Shown here: piece after piece, positions 1-7,904 of the stretch
How the letters are laid out: every line of letters starts with the position of its first letter
Numbering within the stretch: position 1 is the stretch's first letter
NCBI GenBank assembly: GCA_934292725.1
Contig: CAKQXY010000037.1
Location: forward strand, 1-37,739
Source: an uncultured Lachnospiraceae bacterium
Lineage (GTDB): Bacteria > Bacillota > Clostridia > Lachnospirales > Lachnospiraceae
DNA: 37,739 nt
Direction of reading: 5' to 3'
Made by a program: the position numbers and the translations under genes
Notes under the pieces: model-generated
The model's database searches: none
What the model was told of the DNA's origin: nothing
What the model saw: only the letters and a program-made list of their open reading frames with translations

Positions 1-354
1 TCTTTGCCGTCTCAGTGACAGCTCATCTAATATATCACAGTCGCTTGCGTTTGTCAAGCACTTTTTTCAACTTTTTTCAATTCATTGTTTTTAATGATTT
101 TGAATTGTTTTTATTATTGTTACAATTCTCATTATTGTTTCTGAATTGTTTTTGTTGTGTCTGTGTTGTTTTCAGCGACGTTGACTATAATACCACCCTT
201 CCAAGGGTTTGTCAACTACTTTTTTATGTTTTTTTGCATTTTTTTACACTATCACTATTACTTACAAATACACAATGTAGTAGGGCCGAGGCGAATGTGA
301 CGCCGACAAACACTTCGCCGACGTCCCTTTATTAACCTACCGGGTTGAAACACC
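1..354. other. AT-rich intergenic region with a degenerate direct repeat
   Basis: I see no convincing gene here. The region lies downstream of the aldo-keto reductase and is dominated by T-rich runs. Two related blocks, about 160 bp apart, can be seen at 13-67 and 173-225. Both begin CAGYGAC and end with an 18-bp core, TTTGTCAAGCACTTTTTT at 50-67 and TTTGTCAACTACTTTTTT at 208-225, which differ at two positions. A small dyad, CCCTT-CC-AAGGG, sits at 196-207 just before the second core. An open frame across 15-335 is phenylalanine/leucine-rich, lacks a ribosome binding site and looks like a by-product of T-runs. Confidence 0.6.
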
Positions 355-1383
355 TCACACCACCGTCTTTCCTGCCAATACTTCACGGTAATCTTTTAAA
401 TTTTTCTTTAACAGGTTCGGTGTATCAAGACCATATGGACATTTTGCCTTGCACTTATTGCAGCCAATACAGCCATCAATCTTATTCATGCGTGCCTGTC
501 CTGCTTCATCAAGCCATGCTGCTGATGGTGCTCGGCGAATCATAAGTGACATACGTGCGCAATTGTTAATCTCTATTCCTGCTGGACATGGCATACAATA
601 TCCACAGCCTCTGCAGAAATCACCTGACAGCTGCTTTTTCTCTTTTTCTATAAATGCTTCAATTTCTTTTGTGTAAACAGGCGGATTCTCTACATAAGAA
701 AGAAACTCGTCCATTTCTGTTTCTCTTTGAACACCCCAAATTGGCAAAACATTAGGATATTGTGCAAGATACGCATATGCTGCTCTCGAATCAGTAATTA
801 ATCCTCCAGACAATGCCTTCATTGCAATAAATCCCATGCCTGCCTTTGAACAGGCCTCCTCAACTTCAATATCCTTCTTTGTCGCCAAATAACAAAATGG
901 GAACTGCAAAGTCTCATACAATCCACTCTCAATTGCCTCCATCGCAACAGTCAGTCGATGGTTTGTAATTCCAATATGACGAATTTTCCCCTGCGCCTTT
1001 GCCTCTAGCATAGCCTCATACAAACCACTTCCATCGCCCGGCTTCGGACAAAAAGCCGGATTATGAAACTGATAAATATCAATATAATCTGTTTTAAGTG
1101 TTGCAAGAGATGTCTCCAGATCCTTCCAAAAGCCCTCAACTGTTAATGCTACTGTCTTTGTTGCGATATAGACCTTTTCTCTCATCCCCTCAAAAGCAGC
1201 CCCAAGCTTTTCCTCACTATCGCTGTAGGCTCTTGCAGTATCAAAGAATCTCACACCGCCATCATATGCCTTATGTACAAGACGGATCGCTTCCTCCTTT
1301 GAAACACGCTGTACTGGCAGTGCGCCAAATCCATTTTTATTAACAGTAATACCCGTTCTTCCAAGTGTTACCATATCCTTCAT
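355..1383 (-). CDS. Aldo-keto reductase with C-terminal 4Fe-4S ferredoxin domain
   Basis: Predicted cytoplasmic NAD(P)H-dependent oxidoreductase of about 342 residues. The N-terminal TIM barrel carries the aldo-keto reductase signature: the Asp and Tyr of FFDTARAYSDSEEKLG, the Lys of VYIATKT and the His of IYQFHNP. The C-terminal ~80 residues hold two cysteine clusters, FCRGCGYCMPCP and CIGCNKCKAKCP, typical of ferredoxin-type 4Fe-4S domains fused to reductases of this class in anaerobes. I chose the start at 1383 because GGAGGAG lies 7 nt upstream; an in-frame ATG at 1443 would add 20 residues without a ribosome binding site. The substrate cannot be read from sequence. The next gene upstream on the same strand, the c-di-GMP protein, starts at 3146 and ends 80 bp away. 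Confidence 0.9.
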   Translation of the reverse strand: MKDMVTLGRTGITVNKNGFGALPVQRVSKEEAIRLVHKAYDGGVRFFDTARAYSDSEEKLGAAFEGMREKVYIATKTVALTVEGFWKDLETSLATLKTDYIDIYQFHNPAFCPKPGDGSGLYEAMLEAKAQGKIRHIGITNHRLTVAMEAIESGLYETLQFPFCYLATKKDIEVEEACSKAGMGFIAMKALSGGLITDSRAAYAYLAQYPNVLPIWGVQRETEMDEFLSYVENPPVYTKEIEAFIEKEKKQLSGDFCRGCGYCMPCPAGIEINNCARMSLMIRRAPSAAWLDEAGQARMNKIDGCIGCNKCKAKCPYGLDTPNLLKKNLKDYREVLAGKTVV

Positions 1384-1463
1384 TATTTTTCTCCTCCATA
1401 CAATCTTTATAAAAAACCGTATTTCTTCTATATATAATAGCAATTTCTTTTTAAAGCTTGTAA

Positions 1464-3146
1464 CTATTCAGAATGGTCAAAAAACTTCTTCAAAAATTCA
1501 TCCCTCGAGCACGGCTTCGAGTAATAATATCCCTGAATCAAATCTGGTCCCAGTGCCTTAATCTTCTCGAGGTCTTCCTTTGTCTCAACACCTTCCACGC
1601 ACACATACTGATTTAGCTTATGAACCATCTCAATCACATACTGCATCAATTGATATTCATATGAGCGTGACAGTGCCTTTAATGTAAAGCCTCTGTCAAG
1701 CTTTACAATATCTGGTTCAAGATTACTGATATTCATTAAATTAGAATAGCCTGTTCCAAAGTCGTCAAGTGCAATCTGAATACGAAGCTGTTTCATATCA
1801 TTCCATACACTGCGCACTGCCGGTGTTCCTTCAAGATAGCCGCTTTCTGTGAGTTCCACAATGATTCCGCTGCAGCTAATACCAGAATACTCGATCATTT
1901 GCTTTAGTTCCATCATAAGGGGACTCTTTAATATCTGCACATAAGACAGATTGATTGACACACGAAATTCCGGATAATATTTACGGCACTCTGTACACAT
2001 AGAAAATGCATTTTGAATAATCCACTTTCCGACAGGAATAATCAATCCGCTTTCCTCTAAAATAGGAATAGCTTCTGCCGGTGAAATAAAATTTCCCTTC
2101 TTATCATGAATACGAAGCAATGCCTCTGCCGCATATAAGCTTTCATCCTTTGCTCTCACAATTGGCTGAAAATATAGTTCAAATCCCTGATATCCCAATG
2201 AAACTGCCTCTCGTAAGGAACGAAGAATTTCCCTTCTGTGTAAAAATTTCTCATAATCTTCCATTTGGAATTGATACGCTCTGTTTTTTCCGCGTTTTTT
2301 TGCCTCACTAAGCGCAAACTGTGAATATTTCATCAGTTCCTTATAGCCTTTTACTTGCGTACTCTCACTGCTTATAATTCCTGCCGAGATTGTATACACT
2401 GCCTCATAACCACTTTTGCGAATACTTTCATCTACAGCGTTTCGAATCCTATGAAACAATTCATCTGCATCATTTTCGTCTGGTCCAATACCAAACACAT
2501 TCGACTCAGCAAAGTCCTCAATAAGAAATTCATCTCCTGTCATGCGATATACTTTCTGGTTTCCAGTCAGCTGAGAGCTAATATCATCTGCTACAGTCTT
2601 TAGAATACGATCTCCGTACTCAACACCAAACCGCTCATTAATATCGCTAAAATCATCAATGCCAATCCTTAGCACAAATCCATCAACTAACTTTGTTCCA
2701 AACGCTTTCATCCGGCTCTTAAAAGAAGCTTCGCCCAAAAGCCCGCTTATATTATCTGCTTTCTGCTGCTGACCAATCTCATTAATGCTACCAATTAAAA
2801 AATGTGGTCTGCCATCTGCTTCCCTAAGCACCTTTCCACGGCAGTTAATCCAAACAGGAACACCTTCTTTGTCTAGCCAGCGATACTGCATGTTATGCCT
2901 GTCACGTTCTCCATGAGCAGCTTCTTCAAGCTCAACCTTTAACGCATCATAATCCTCTGAATATACAAATTTACGGTGTTCTTCCACTGCATTTGTAAAA
3001 CAATTAGACGTAAGTGCAAATCTTTTCTGTGCCCTTTCTGATATAAAGTATAAATCCTGAATGATATCATACACATACAGATAATTATCCATACAGGGAT
3101 CAAAGCATTCAATTATGTCTCGCAGCTTTTCGAATGTATAACTCAT
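1464..3146 (-). CDS. PAS-GGDEF-EAL c-di-GMP signalling protein
   Basis: A 560-residue cytoplasmic protein without membrane segments. Residues ~15-125 form a PAS_3-like sensor domain (YRWLDKEGVPVWINCRGKVLR), ~130-295 a GGDEF domain and ~305-555 an EAL domain. The GGDEF signature reads TGDEF (203-207), so the first glycine is Thr and cyclase activity is doubtful, although the upstream DDFSDIN...YGD metal/substrate region is kept. The EAL domain looks catalytic: EALLR (341-345), E431 in ELTES, DDFGTGYSNL (461-470), K482 in KLDRGF and E518 in VCVEGVET. It is therefore probably a phosphodiesterase, with the GGDEF domain possibly acting as a GTP-sensing module. The start at 3146 has GGAGGGAGGG directly upstream; the longer start at 3176 would swallow that site. 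Confidence 0.93.
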   Translation of the reverse strand: MSYTFEKLRDIIECFDPCMDNYLYVYDIIQDLYFISERAQKRFALTSNCFTNAVEEHRKFVYSEDYDALKVELEEAAHGERDRHNMQYRWLDKEGVPVWINCRGKVLREADGRPHFLIGSINEIGQQQKADNISGLLGEASFKSRMKAFGTKLVDGFVLRIGIDDFSDINERFGVEYGDRILKTVADDISSQLTGNQKVYRMTGDEFLIEDFAESNVFGIGPDENDADELFHRIRNAVDESIRKSGYEAVYTISAGIISSESTQVKGYKELMKYSQFALSEAKKRGKNRAYQFQMEDYEKFLHRREILRSLREAVSLGYQGFELYFQPIVRAKDESLYAAEALLRIHDKKGNFISPAEAIPILEESGLIIPVGKWIIQNAFSMCTECRKYYPEFRVSINLSYVQILKSPLMMELKQMIEYSGISCSGIIVELTESGYLEGTPAVRSVWNDMKQLRIQIALDDFGTGYSNLMNISNLEPDIVKLDRGFTLKALSRSYEYQLMQYVIEMVHKLNQYVCVEGVETKEDLEKIKALGPDLIQGYYYSKPCSRDEFLKKFFDHSE

Positions 3147-3238
3147 GATATTTCCCTCCCTCCTGTTGATAGTCATCTTGCTACAACAGTCAATCTTTAA
3201 CGATTAACTACTCTTAGTGACATTTTACTTCATTATTC

Positions 3239-3270
3239 TTAAAAAGTAAAGAGCTGTCGTATGACAGCTC
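3239..3270 (-). terminator. Intrinsic terminator downstream of the BlaI-type gene
   Basis: A perfect 8-bp stem, GAGCTGTC/GACAGCTC with a 4-nt loop (3251-3270), is followed on the minus strand by the T-rich CTTTACTTTTT. It lies beyond the palindromic repeat that separates it from the stop codon of the repressor gene, so it probably ends that transcript. Confidence 0.7.
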
Positions 3271-3290
3271 TCATTTCATTATTACTATTG

Positions 3291-3398
3291 TTACGGTTCA
3301 CGCGTCATGCTACGAAAGACCTGCTTCAAGTGTCCTCCTCGTGAAAGCCATTCACCTTCGGGCTTTGCTGTAAATATTGGCTTGTCCGTGAACCGTAA
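3291..3398. repeat. 108-bp palindromic dispersed repeat (copy 1)
   Basis: The element is bounded by perfect 12-bp terminal inverted repeats, TTACGGTTCACG (3291-3302) and CGTGAACCGTAA (3387-3398). Inside, 3340-3362 forms nested small stems (GTGAA/TTCAC and AAAGCC/GGCTTT). That 23-bp block recurs exactly, in reverse complement, at 27250-27272, and the CCGTGAAC end motif is shared too. It lies just downstream of a stop codon and has no coding capacity. It resembles a REP- or MITE-like element; no transposase is present. Confidence 0.75.
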
Positions 3399-3412
3399 TT
3401 ATTATTTCTATA

Positions 3413-3793
3413 TTATTTCACCTCAACCAAATCAAGCAATCTTCTTAGTTTCTGGCACTCCTCATGTGTAAGAGGAGCGGCTGCACATAATGTCTGTGCA
3501 AACTCTGCCATACTTCCATGAAACCAAAATTCAATTTCCTTCTGCGCCAATTGCTGTTTATACTCTTGTTCACTCTTTATTGCGTGTACATAAGAAATAC
3601 GTCCACGGCGCTGCGTTGTAATATATCCCTTTCCTGCCATACGTGTCAAAAATGTCACTACTGTCGTTCTGGCATACTCTTTTCCATACTGCTCATTCAG
3701 CTGCTTCACCAACTCTGGAACTGAAATGTCAGGATTTGATTCCCAGATAATTTTCATAATTGGCGCTTCACACACACTTAATTCTTCTCTCAT
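3413..3793 (-). CDS. BlaI/MecI/CopY-family transcriptional repressor
   Basis: A 126-residue protein of the penicillinase-repressor family (winged helix, N-terminal ~70 residues). The motif VPELVKQLNEQYGKEYARTTVVTFLTRMAGKGYI matches the recognition-helix region, followed by the wing RRGRISY. The C-terminal ~45 residues would dimerise. I prefer the ATG at 3793 with GGAGGT close upstream over the GTG at 3805, which has no ribosome binding site. No BlaR1/MecR1 sensor protease, beta-lactamase or copper ATPase is nearby, so the gene is an orphan and its signal is unknown. An upstream dyad overlapping the -10 element suggests autorepression. Confidence 0.9.
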   Translation of the reverse strand: MREELSVCEAPIMKIIWESNPDISVPELVKQLNEQYGKEYARTTVVTFLTRMAGKGYITTQRRGRISYVHAIKSEQEYKQQLAQKEIEFWFHGSMAEFAQTLCAAAPLTHEECQKLRRLLDLVEVK

Positions 3794-3942
3794 TCCTACC
3801 TCCACTATCTTTTTTTACACACATTTGCGGCCCACACCGCGTCTTCCCACACTTTTTGTAATCGTTTTCATCAGCATTCTCCTATTATCTGCTCAGATTT
3901 TGCCCTTTTTAATGCACTCTAACTGCCGATTTTTTAGTTGAT

Positions 3943-3982
3943 TACTGTTGCTGATAGTACCATTTTTGTGAAGTGTCGTCAA
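3943..3982 (-). promoter_or_regulatory. Promoter and candidate operator of the BlaI-type gene
   Basis: On the minus strand there is a -35 TTGACG (3977-3982), a 17-bp spacer and a -10 TACTAT (3954-3959). The -10 is part of an imperfect dyad, TACTGTTGCTGATAGTA (3943-3959), whose TACT...AGTA ends resemble BlaI-family operators. A direct repeat GACACTT-GAC-GACACTT overlaps the -35. The predicted leader is about 150 nt long. Promoter confidence is good; assigning the dyad to this repressor is inference. Confidence 0.6.
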
Positions 3983-4007
3983 GTGTCATAATAAACACGT
4001 TTCATTA

Positions 4008-4055
4008 AAAAAAGCCGATATCTGCTATCTTTTTGATAACAAATATCAGCTTTTT
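4008..4055 (-). terminator. Terminator downstream of ilvE
   Basis: A long stem pairs AAAGCcGATAT with ATATCaGCTTT (4011-4050), with an inner TATC/GATA helix. On the minus strand it ends in a T-run (rc of AAAAAAA at 4007-4013). It sits 75 bp past the ilvE stop codon. The T-run on the other side would allow function in both directions. Confidence 0.7.
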
Positions 4056-4128
4056 CTTTTTATTAATTATCGCATTGGATAGATCAGACATTTGCGATCC
4101 GATTTCGCTTTCTGCTCATAAACACAGA

Positions 4129-5154
4129 TTACTCGATTACCTGAATCCATCCCTTTGGAGCCTCGATACGTCCCATCTGGATACCTGTCAATGTCTCATA
4201 CAGCTTCTTGGTTACTGGTCCCATCTCGTCCATACCGCTTGGCAGGCAGATTTCCTTACCATGATCAACAATCTTTCCAACTGGAGAAATAACAGCTGCT
4301 GTTCCACAAAGACCACACTCTGCAAAATCCTTAACCTCATCAAAGTATACTGGACGCTCCTCAACCTCAAGTCCTAAATATTCCTTTGCAACATATACAA
4401 GAGAACGACGTGTGATAGATGGAAGGATAGTGCTTGACTTTGGTGTTACAACCTTTCCATCCTTTGTTACAAACAGGAAGTTTGCACCGCCAGTCTCCTC
4501 TACCTTTGTACGTGTTGCAGAATCCAGATACATGTTCTCTGCATAACCCTGCTCATGTGCCTCAACAATTGCGTGAAGGCTCATTGCGTAGTTTAATCCA
4601 GCCTTGATATGTCCAGTACCATTCGGTGCTGCACGGTCATAATCACTGACACGAATTGTAATCGGCTTTGCGCCGCCCTTGAAGTATGGGCCAACCGGTG
4701 TACAGAAGATACGGAACTGATACTCATTTGCCGGCTTTACACCGATAACAGCGTCACTTCCAAACATATATGGACGAATGTAAAGTGTTGCACCTGATCC
4801 GTATGGCGGAACATATCCTTCATTTGCCTTTACAACCTGCTTTACAGCATCTACAAAACGATCCTGCGGGAATGGCGGCATTTCCAGTCTCTTTGCGGAG
4901 TTTACCATACGCTCTGCGTTTAAATCCGGGCGGAATACAACGATCTGTCCCTTCTCTGTGGTATATGCCTTCATACCTTCAAATACGGTCTGTGCGTACT
5001 GCAGAACACATGCGCACTCGCTGATCGTAATAGTTGCATCTGAGGTTAATGTACCTTCATCCCAACTTCCGTTTTTGTAATTTGAAACATATCTTTTATC
5101 GGTCTGGATATAACCAAAACCAAGACTGCTCCAATCCAGATTTTTCTTCTCCAT
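4129..5154 (-). CDS. ilvE: Branched-chain amino acid aminotransferase
   Basis: A 341-residue fold-type IV PLP aminotransferase that interconverts valine, leucine and isoleucine with their 2-oxo acids, using glutamate/2-oxoglutarate. The N-terminus LDWSSLGFGYIQTDKRYV is typical of the long (BCAT2-like) subfamily. The PLP lysine lies in GTGHIKAGLNYAMSL, followed by the YLDSATRTKVEETGGANFLFV region and TSTILPSITRRS-like phosphate-binding segment. The start at 5154 has AAGGAAG 8 nt upstream; the ATG at 5175 lacks such a site. It is the third gene, on the same strand, after leuA and a Spo0A-like gene, forming a branched-chain amino acid cluster. No T-box leader is visible upstream. Confidence 0.95.
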   Translation of the reverse strand: MEKKNLDWSSLGFGYIQTDKRYVSNYKNGSWDEGTLTSDATITISECACVLQYAQTVFEGMKAYTTEKGQIVVFRPDLNAERMVNSAKRLEMPPFPQDRFVDAVKQVVKANEGYVPPYGSGATLYIRPYMFGSDAVIGVKPANEYQFRIFCTPVGPYFKGGAKPITIRVSDYDRAAPNGTGHIKAGLNYAMSLHAIVEAHEQGYAENMYLDSATRTKVEETGGANFLFVTKDGKVVTPKSSTILPSITRRSLVYVAKEYLGLEVEERPVYFDEVKDFAECGLCGTAAVISPVGKIVDHGKEICLPSGMDEMGPVTKKLYETLTGIQMGRIEAPKGWIQVIE

Positions 5155-5312
5155 AATGTCTGCTTCCTTTCTCATATGCTGTCAAATATCCTTTAGTATG
5201 GATCAAGCCCGACCATTTTGTCAGTTCTTATTTTACAGATTCATCATAAGGATTATATTTATTTTATACCAGAAACAGGAAATGTCAATATCCTGCTTTT
5301 GCTAACTTAATT

Positions 5313-5777
5313 TTATTTCAGGTAGTTAACAATACACTGAATATACTGCATGTTTGTTGGCCTGGTACTGTTTTCTGATGCCATCTCTCCAAATATGCGT
5401 TTTTTATATTCCATACTAGCCAGTGACCATGAACGTTCAATTGCTACGCGTATCGCGCGCTCAATACGGCTCGGAGTCGTATTATGAACCTTTGCAATCT
5501 GAGGATACAATAACTTTGTAATTCTCTCAATCAATTCATGATCTTCAAGCGCAAATGTTATCGCATCGTGAAGATACTGTGCGCCAGCCATTGTTCCCAC
5601 AATGCCAAGGCCTGTCAAAACATCCTGCACCGTCTCTTTTTGCATCCCCACCTCAATCAATACATATCTGCTTTGAGGATTGATTGGGCAGATTTTAAGC
5701 AAATCTTCCAATGCATCTTTGCTCTGAACCACCCCTAAAATATGTACACCTTTAATGCCTTCTGCCACTTGAAACAT
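5313..5777 (-). CDS. Spo0A C-terminal effector-domain protein lacking a receiver
   Basis: A 154-residue protein whose C-terminal ~105 residues match the Spo0A DNA-binding domain: GIVGTMAGAQYLHDAITFAL, ITKLLYPQIAKVHNTTPSRIERAIRVAIERSW and the RPTNMQYIQCIVNYL end. In Spo0A these form the helix bundle that binds 0A boxes. The phosphoacceptor receiver domain is absent. The N-terminal ~48 residues (KGVHILGVVQSKDALEDLLKIC...YVLIEVG) are short and could be a reduced input or dimerisation segment. A good AAGGAGGGG site precedes the ATG. It lies between leuA and ilvE on the same strand, suggesting a regulator tied to amino acid metabolism rather than sporulation; that role is inference. Confidence 0.85.
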   Translation of the reverse strand: MFQVAEGIKGVHILGVVQSKDALEDLLKICPINPQSRYVLIEVGMQKETVQDVLTGLGIVGTMAGAQYLHDAITFALEDHELIERITKLLYPQIAKVHNTTPSRIERAIRVAIERSWSLASMEYKKRIFGEMASENSTRPTNMQYIQCIVNYLK

Positions 5778-5817
5778 CGTACCCCTCCTTTTTCTTCTAA
5801 CGTTTACGAAAGGGAGT

Positions 5818-5857
5818 TTACTACATCTTTAGTACATAGTAAATAGTACAAACGACA
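5818..5857. repeat. Short iterated repeat upstream of the Spo0A-like gene
   Basis: Three related ~12-bp units can be read on the plus strand: TTTACTACATC, TTTAGTACATAG and TAAATAGTACAA. They lie in the 114-bp gap between leuA and the Spo0A-like gene, about 40 bp before its start codon. They could be protein-binding iterons or chance in AT-rich DNA. Confidence 0.35.
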
Positions 5858-5891
5858 TTTTTAGTCGCATTTTTCGCGTAACTTTACCACG

Positions 5892-7880
5892 TTACTTTTT
5901 ATTGCGAAACTGAACTGGTGTCATATTAAATGCTTTCTTAAACAGGCGATTAAAATGTTCTACATTTTGATAGCCAACAGAAAGCGCGATGCTTTCAACA
6001 GTCATTGAACTCGTCTTTAACAATGTTTTCGCCTTCTTCAGACGTACATTTTTTACAAGCTCACCAAATGTCATGCCTGATTTTTCTTTGATGTATTTTG
6101 ACAAATACGGCTTTGACAAATAGAACTTATCAGACAGTCCCTCAAGAGTGACATTTAAATAATTTGACTGAATGTAGTTCATTATCTCAACCATTCTTTT
6201 GTCCTTGGCAAACTGTGCATTCTGAATCTCTTCAATCTTATTTACCGCAACTGTCAGTGCCTCAATTGAAGCCTTAATGATATCGTTGTCAATTCCAACA
6301 CCCCAGTAACGTCTTCCGTTGCATACAACACCAACATATGCAACTGCCTTTGAAGAACTTCCCTTTGTCAGCGAATGCTCCTCATAAAAACTAAGTTCAT
6401 AGCTGACATTAAAGTAATTCTTAATCGCATTGCTTACGGCATCAAGACGTCCATTACCTGTTCCCGTAACGACTTGTGTATTCTGGCCATGCTGAATTGT
6501 TGCATTTGCCACAATTCCATTTTCCTGACGGAAATGACACTCGCTGACCTGGAAAATTGACTTACTTGTAACATAGTGATCTTCAAAAATCTGATAAATA
6601 ATTGCCGGTGTCAGTTCCTTATGCGCCTTATCAGAAATATCCTTAACAGTATATCCAACCTCCTCGCGCATATTTTCCGGAAGACTCAAACCAAAGTTAG
6701 TGCGCAGTACATAGCATACGCCGCCCTTTCCAGACTGACTGTTAATACGAATAACATCTGAATCATAAGTACGTCCTACATCCTTCGGATCAATTGGAAG
6801 ATACGGAACATCCCACTTTTCACTCTTTCCTGCTTCTCTCCATGCCATGCCCTTTGCGATTGCATCCTGATGAGAACCAGAAAATGCAGTAAATACAAGC
6901 TTTCCTGCATACGGCTGACGCTCATGAACTCTCATGCCTGTCACTCTCTCATACACTTCTACTAAAGATGACATATTAGAGAAATTCAGTTTCGGATCAA
7001 TACCATGTGAGAACATATTCATCGCCAATGTGATAATATCCACATTTCCAGTACGCTCACCATTTCCAAAAAGCGTTCCCTCAATACGATCTGCACCGGC
7101 AAGCAGTCCTAACTCTGCCGCTGCTACACCGCAGCCTCTGTCATTATGTGGATGAAGTGAAAGAACAACTCCGTCACGGTGCTTCATATTTTTATTCATA
7201 TATTCGATCTGTGTTGCAAATACGTGCGGCATTGCATTCTCAACTGTTGCCGGAAGATTAATGATCACCTTATTGTCTGGTGTCGGCTGCCATACATCCA
7301 AAACAGCATTGCACACCTCAAGTGCATAATCCATCTCAGTTCCTGTAAAGCTTTCCGGGCTGTACTCGAAGGTAAAGTTGCCATCAGTCTTATCAGCCAG
7401 CTCCTTTAACAATGCAGCACCATCAATTGCAATCTTCTTAACCTGCTCTTTATCCTTCTTAAATACCTGCTCACGCTGTGCAACAGATGTGGAATTATAC
7501 ACATGAACAACTGCTCTTGGTGCTCCCTTAATCGCTGCAAAAGTCTTCTTAATAATATGCTCTCTTGCCTGCGTCAATACCTGAATCGTAACATCAGCCG
7601 GAATCAAATTCTGCTCAATTAAGGTACGGCAAAACTGGTACTCGGTTTCTGAAGCAGCTGGAAATCCGATTTCAATTTCCTTAAAGCCAATCTCTACCAG
7701 CATCTTAAAAAATTCAATCTTCTCATCCAGACTCATTGGCTCTACAAGCGCCTGATTTCCGTCTCTTAAGTCAACAGAGCACCAGATCGGTGCATGATCG
7801 ATATCATCCTTCTTGACCCAATCATAGGTCACGACCGGCGGCATAAAATACTGTTTTTCATACTTTTCGCTTGGATTCAT
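5892..7880 (-). CDS. leuA: 2-isopropylmalate synthase fused to an AraC-type DNA-binding domain
   Basis: A 662-residue protein. Residues ~1-420 are a long-form 2-isopropylmalate synthase (APIWCSVDLRDGNQALVEPM, SLHPHNDRGCGVAAAELG), condensing 2-oxoisovalerate with acetyl-CoA as the first step of leucine synthesis. Residues ~430-545 match the LeuA allosteric/dimerisation domain (QHGQNTQVVTGTGNGRLDAV, YVGVVCNGRRYWGVGID), the leucine sensor in the family. Residues ~560-662 are an AraC/XylS domain with both helix-turn-helices (VTLEGLSDKFYLSKPYLSKY; MTVESIALSVGYQNVEHFNR) and the terminal FKKAFNMTPVQFR. The reading frame is unbroken through the junction near 6203. Canonical long LeuA ends before this domain. 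AAAGG precedes the ATG. Dual enzyme/regulator function is inferred. Confidence 0.95.
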   Translation of the reverse strand: MNPSEKYEKQYFMPPVVTYDWVKKDDIDHAPIWCSVDLRDGNQALVEPMSLDEKIEFFKMLVEIGFKEIEIGFPAASETEYQFCRTLIEQNLIPADVTIQVLTQAREHIIKKTFAAIKGAPRAVVHVYNSTSVAQREQVFKKDKEQVKKIAIDGAALLKELADKTDGNFTFEYSPESFTGTEMDYALEVCNAVLDVWQPTPDNKVIINLPATVENAMPHVFATQIEYMNKNMKHRDGVVLSLHPHNDRGCGVAAAELGLLAGADRIEGTLFGNGERTGNVDIITLAMNMFSHGIDPKLNFSNMSSLVEVYERVTGMRVHERQPYAGKLVFTAFSGSHQDAIAKGMAWREAGKSEKWDVPYLPIDPKDVGRTYDSDVIRINSQSGKGGVCYVLRTNFGLSLPENMREEVGYTVKDISDKAHKELTPAIIYQIFEDHYVTSKSIFQVSECHFRQENGIVANATIQHGQNTQVVTGTGNGRLDAVSNAIKNYFNVSYELSFYEEHSLTKGSSSKAVAYVGVVCNGRRYWGVGIDNDIIKASIEALTVAVNKIEEIQNAQFAKDKRMVEIMNYIQSNYLNVTLEGLSDKFYLSKPYLSKYIKEKSGMTFGELVKNVRLKKAKTLLKTSSMTVESIALSVGYQNVEHFNRLFKKAFNMTPVQFRNKK

Positions 7881-7904
7881 ATTATTATCAACCTTTCTTG
7901 CTAT

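Noticed and set aside
15..335. Open reading frame of 106 codons at the start of the window
   Set aside because: Phe/Leu/Ser-rich composition from T-runs, no ribosome binding site, and it crosses two non-coding repeat blocks.
3291..3398. Interpretation of the palindromic repeat as part of a CRISPR array
   Set aside because: Copies are isolated, inverted and far apart, with no regularly spaced repeats or cas genes.
5155..5312. T-box or leader attenuator upstream of ilvE
   Set aside because: I looked for a specifier stem and the conserved T-box sequence plus terminator and did not find them; only a weak 5-bp stem is present.
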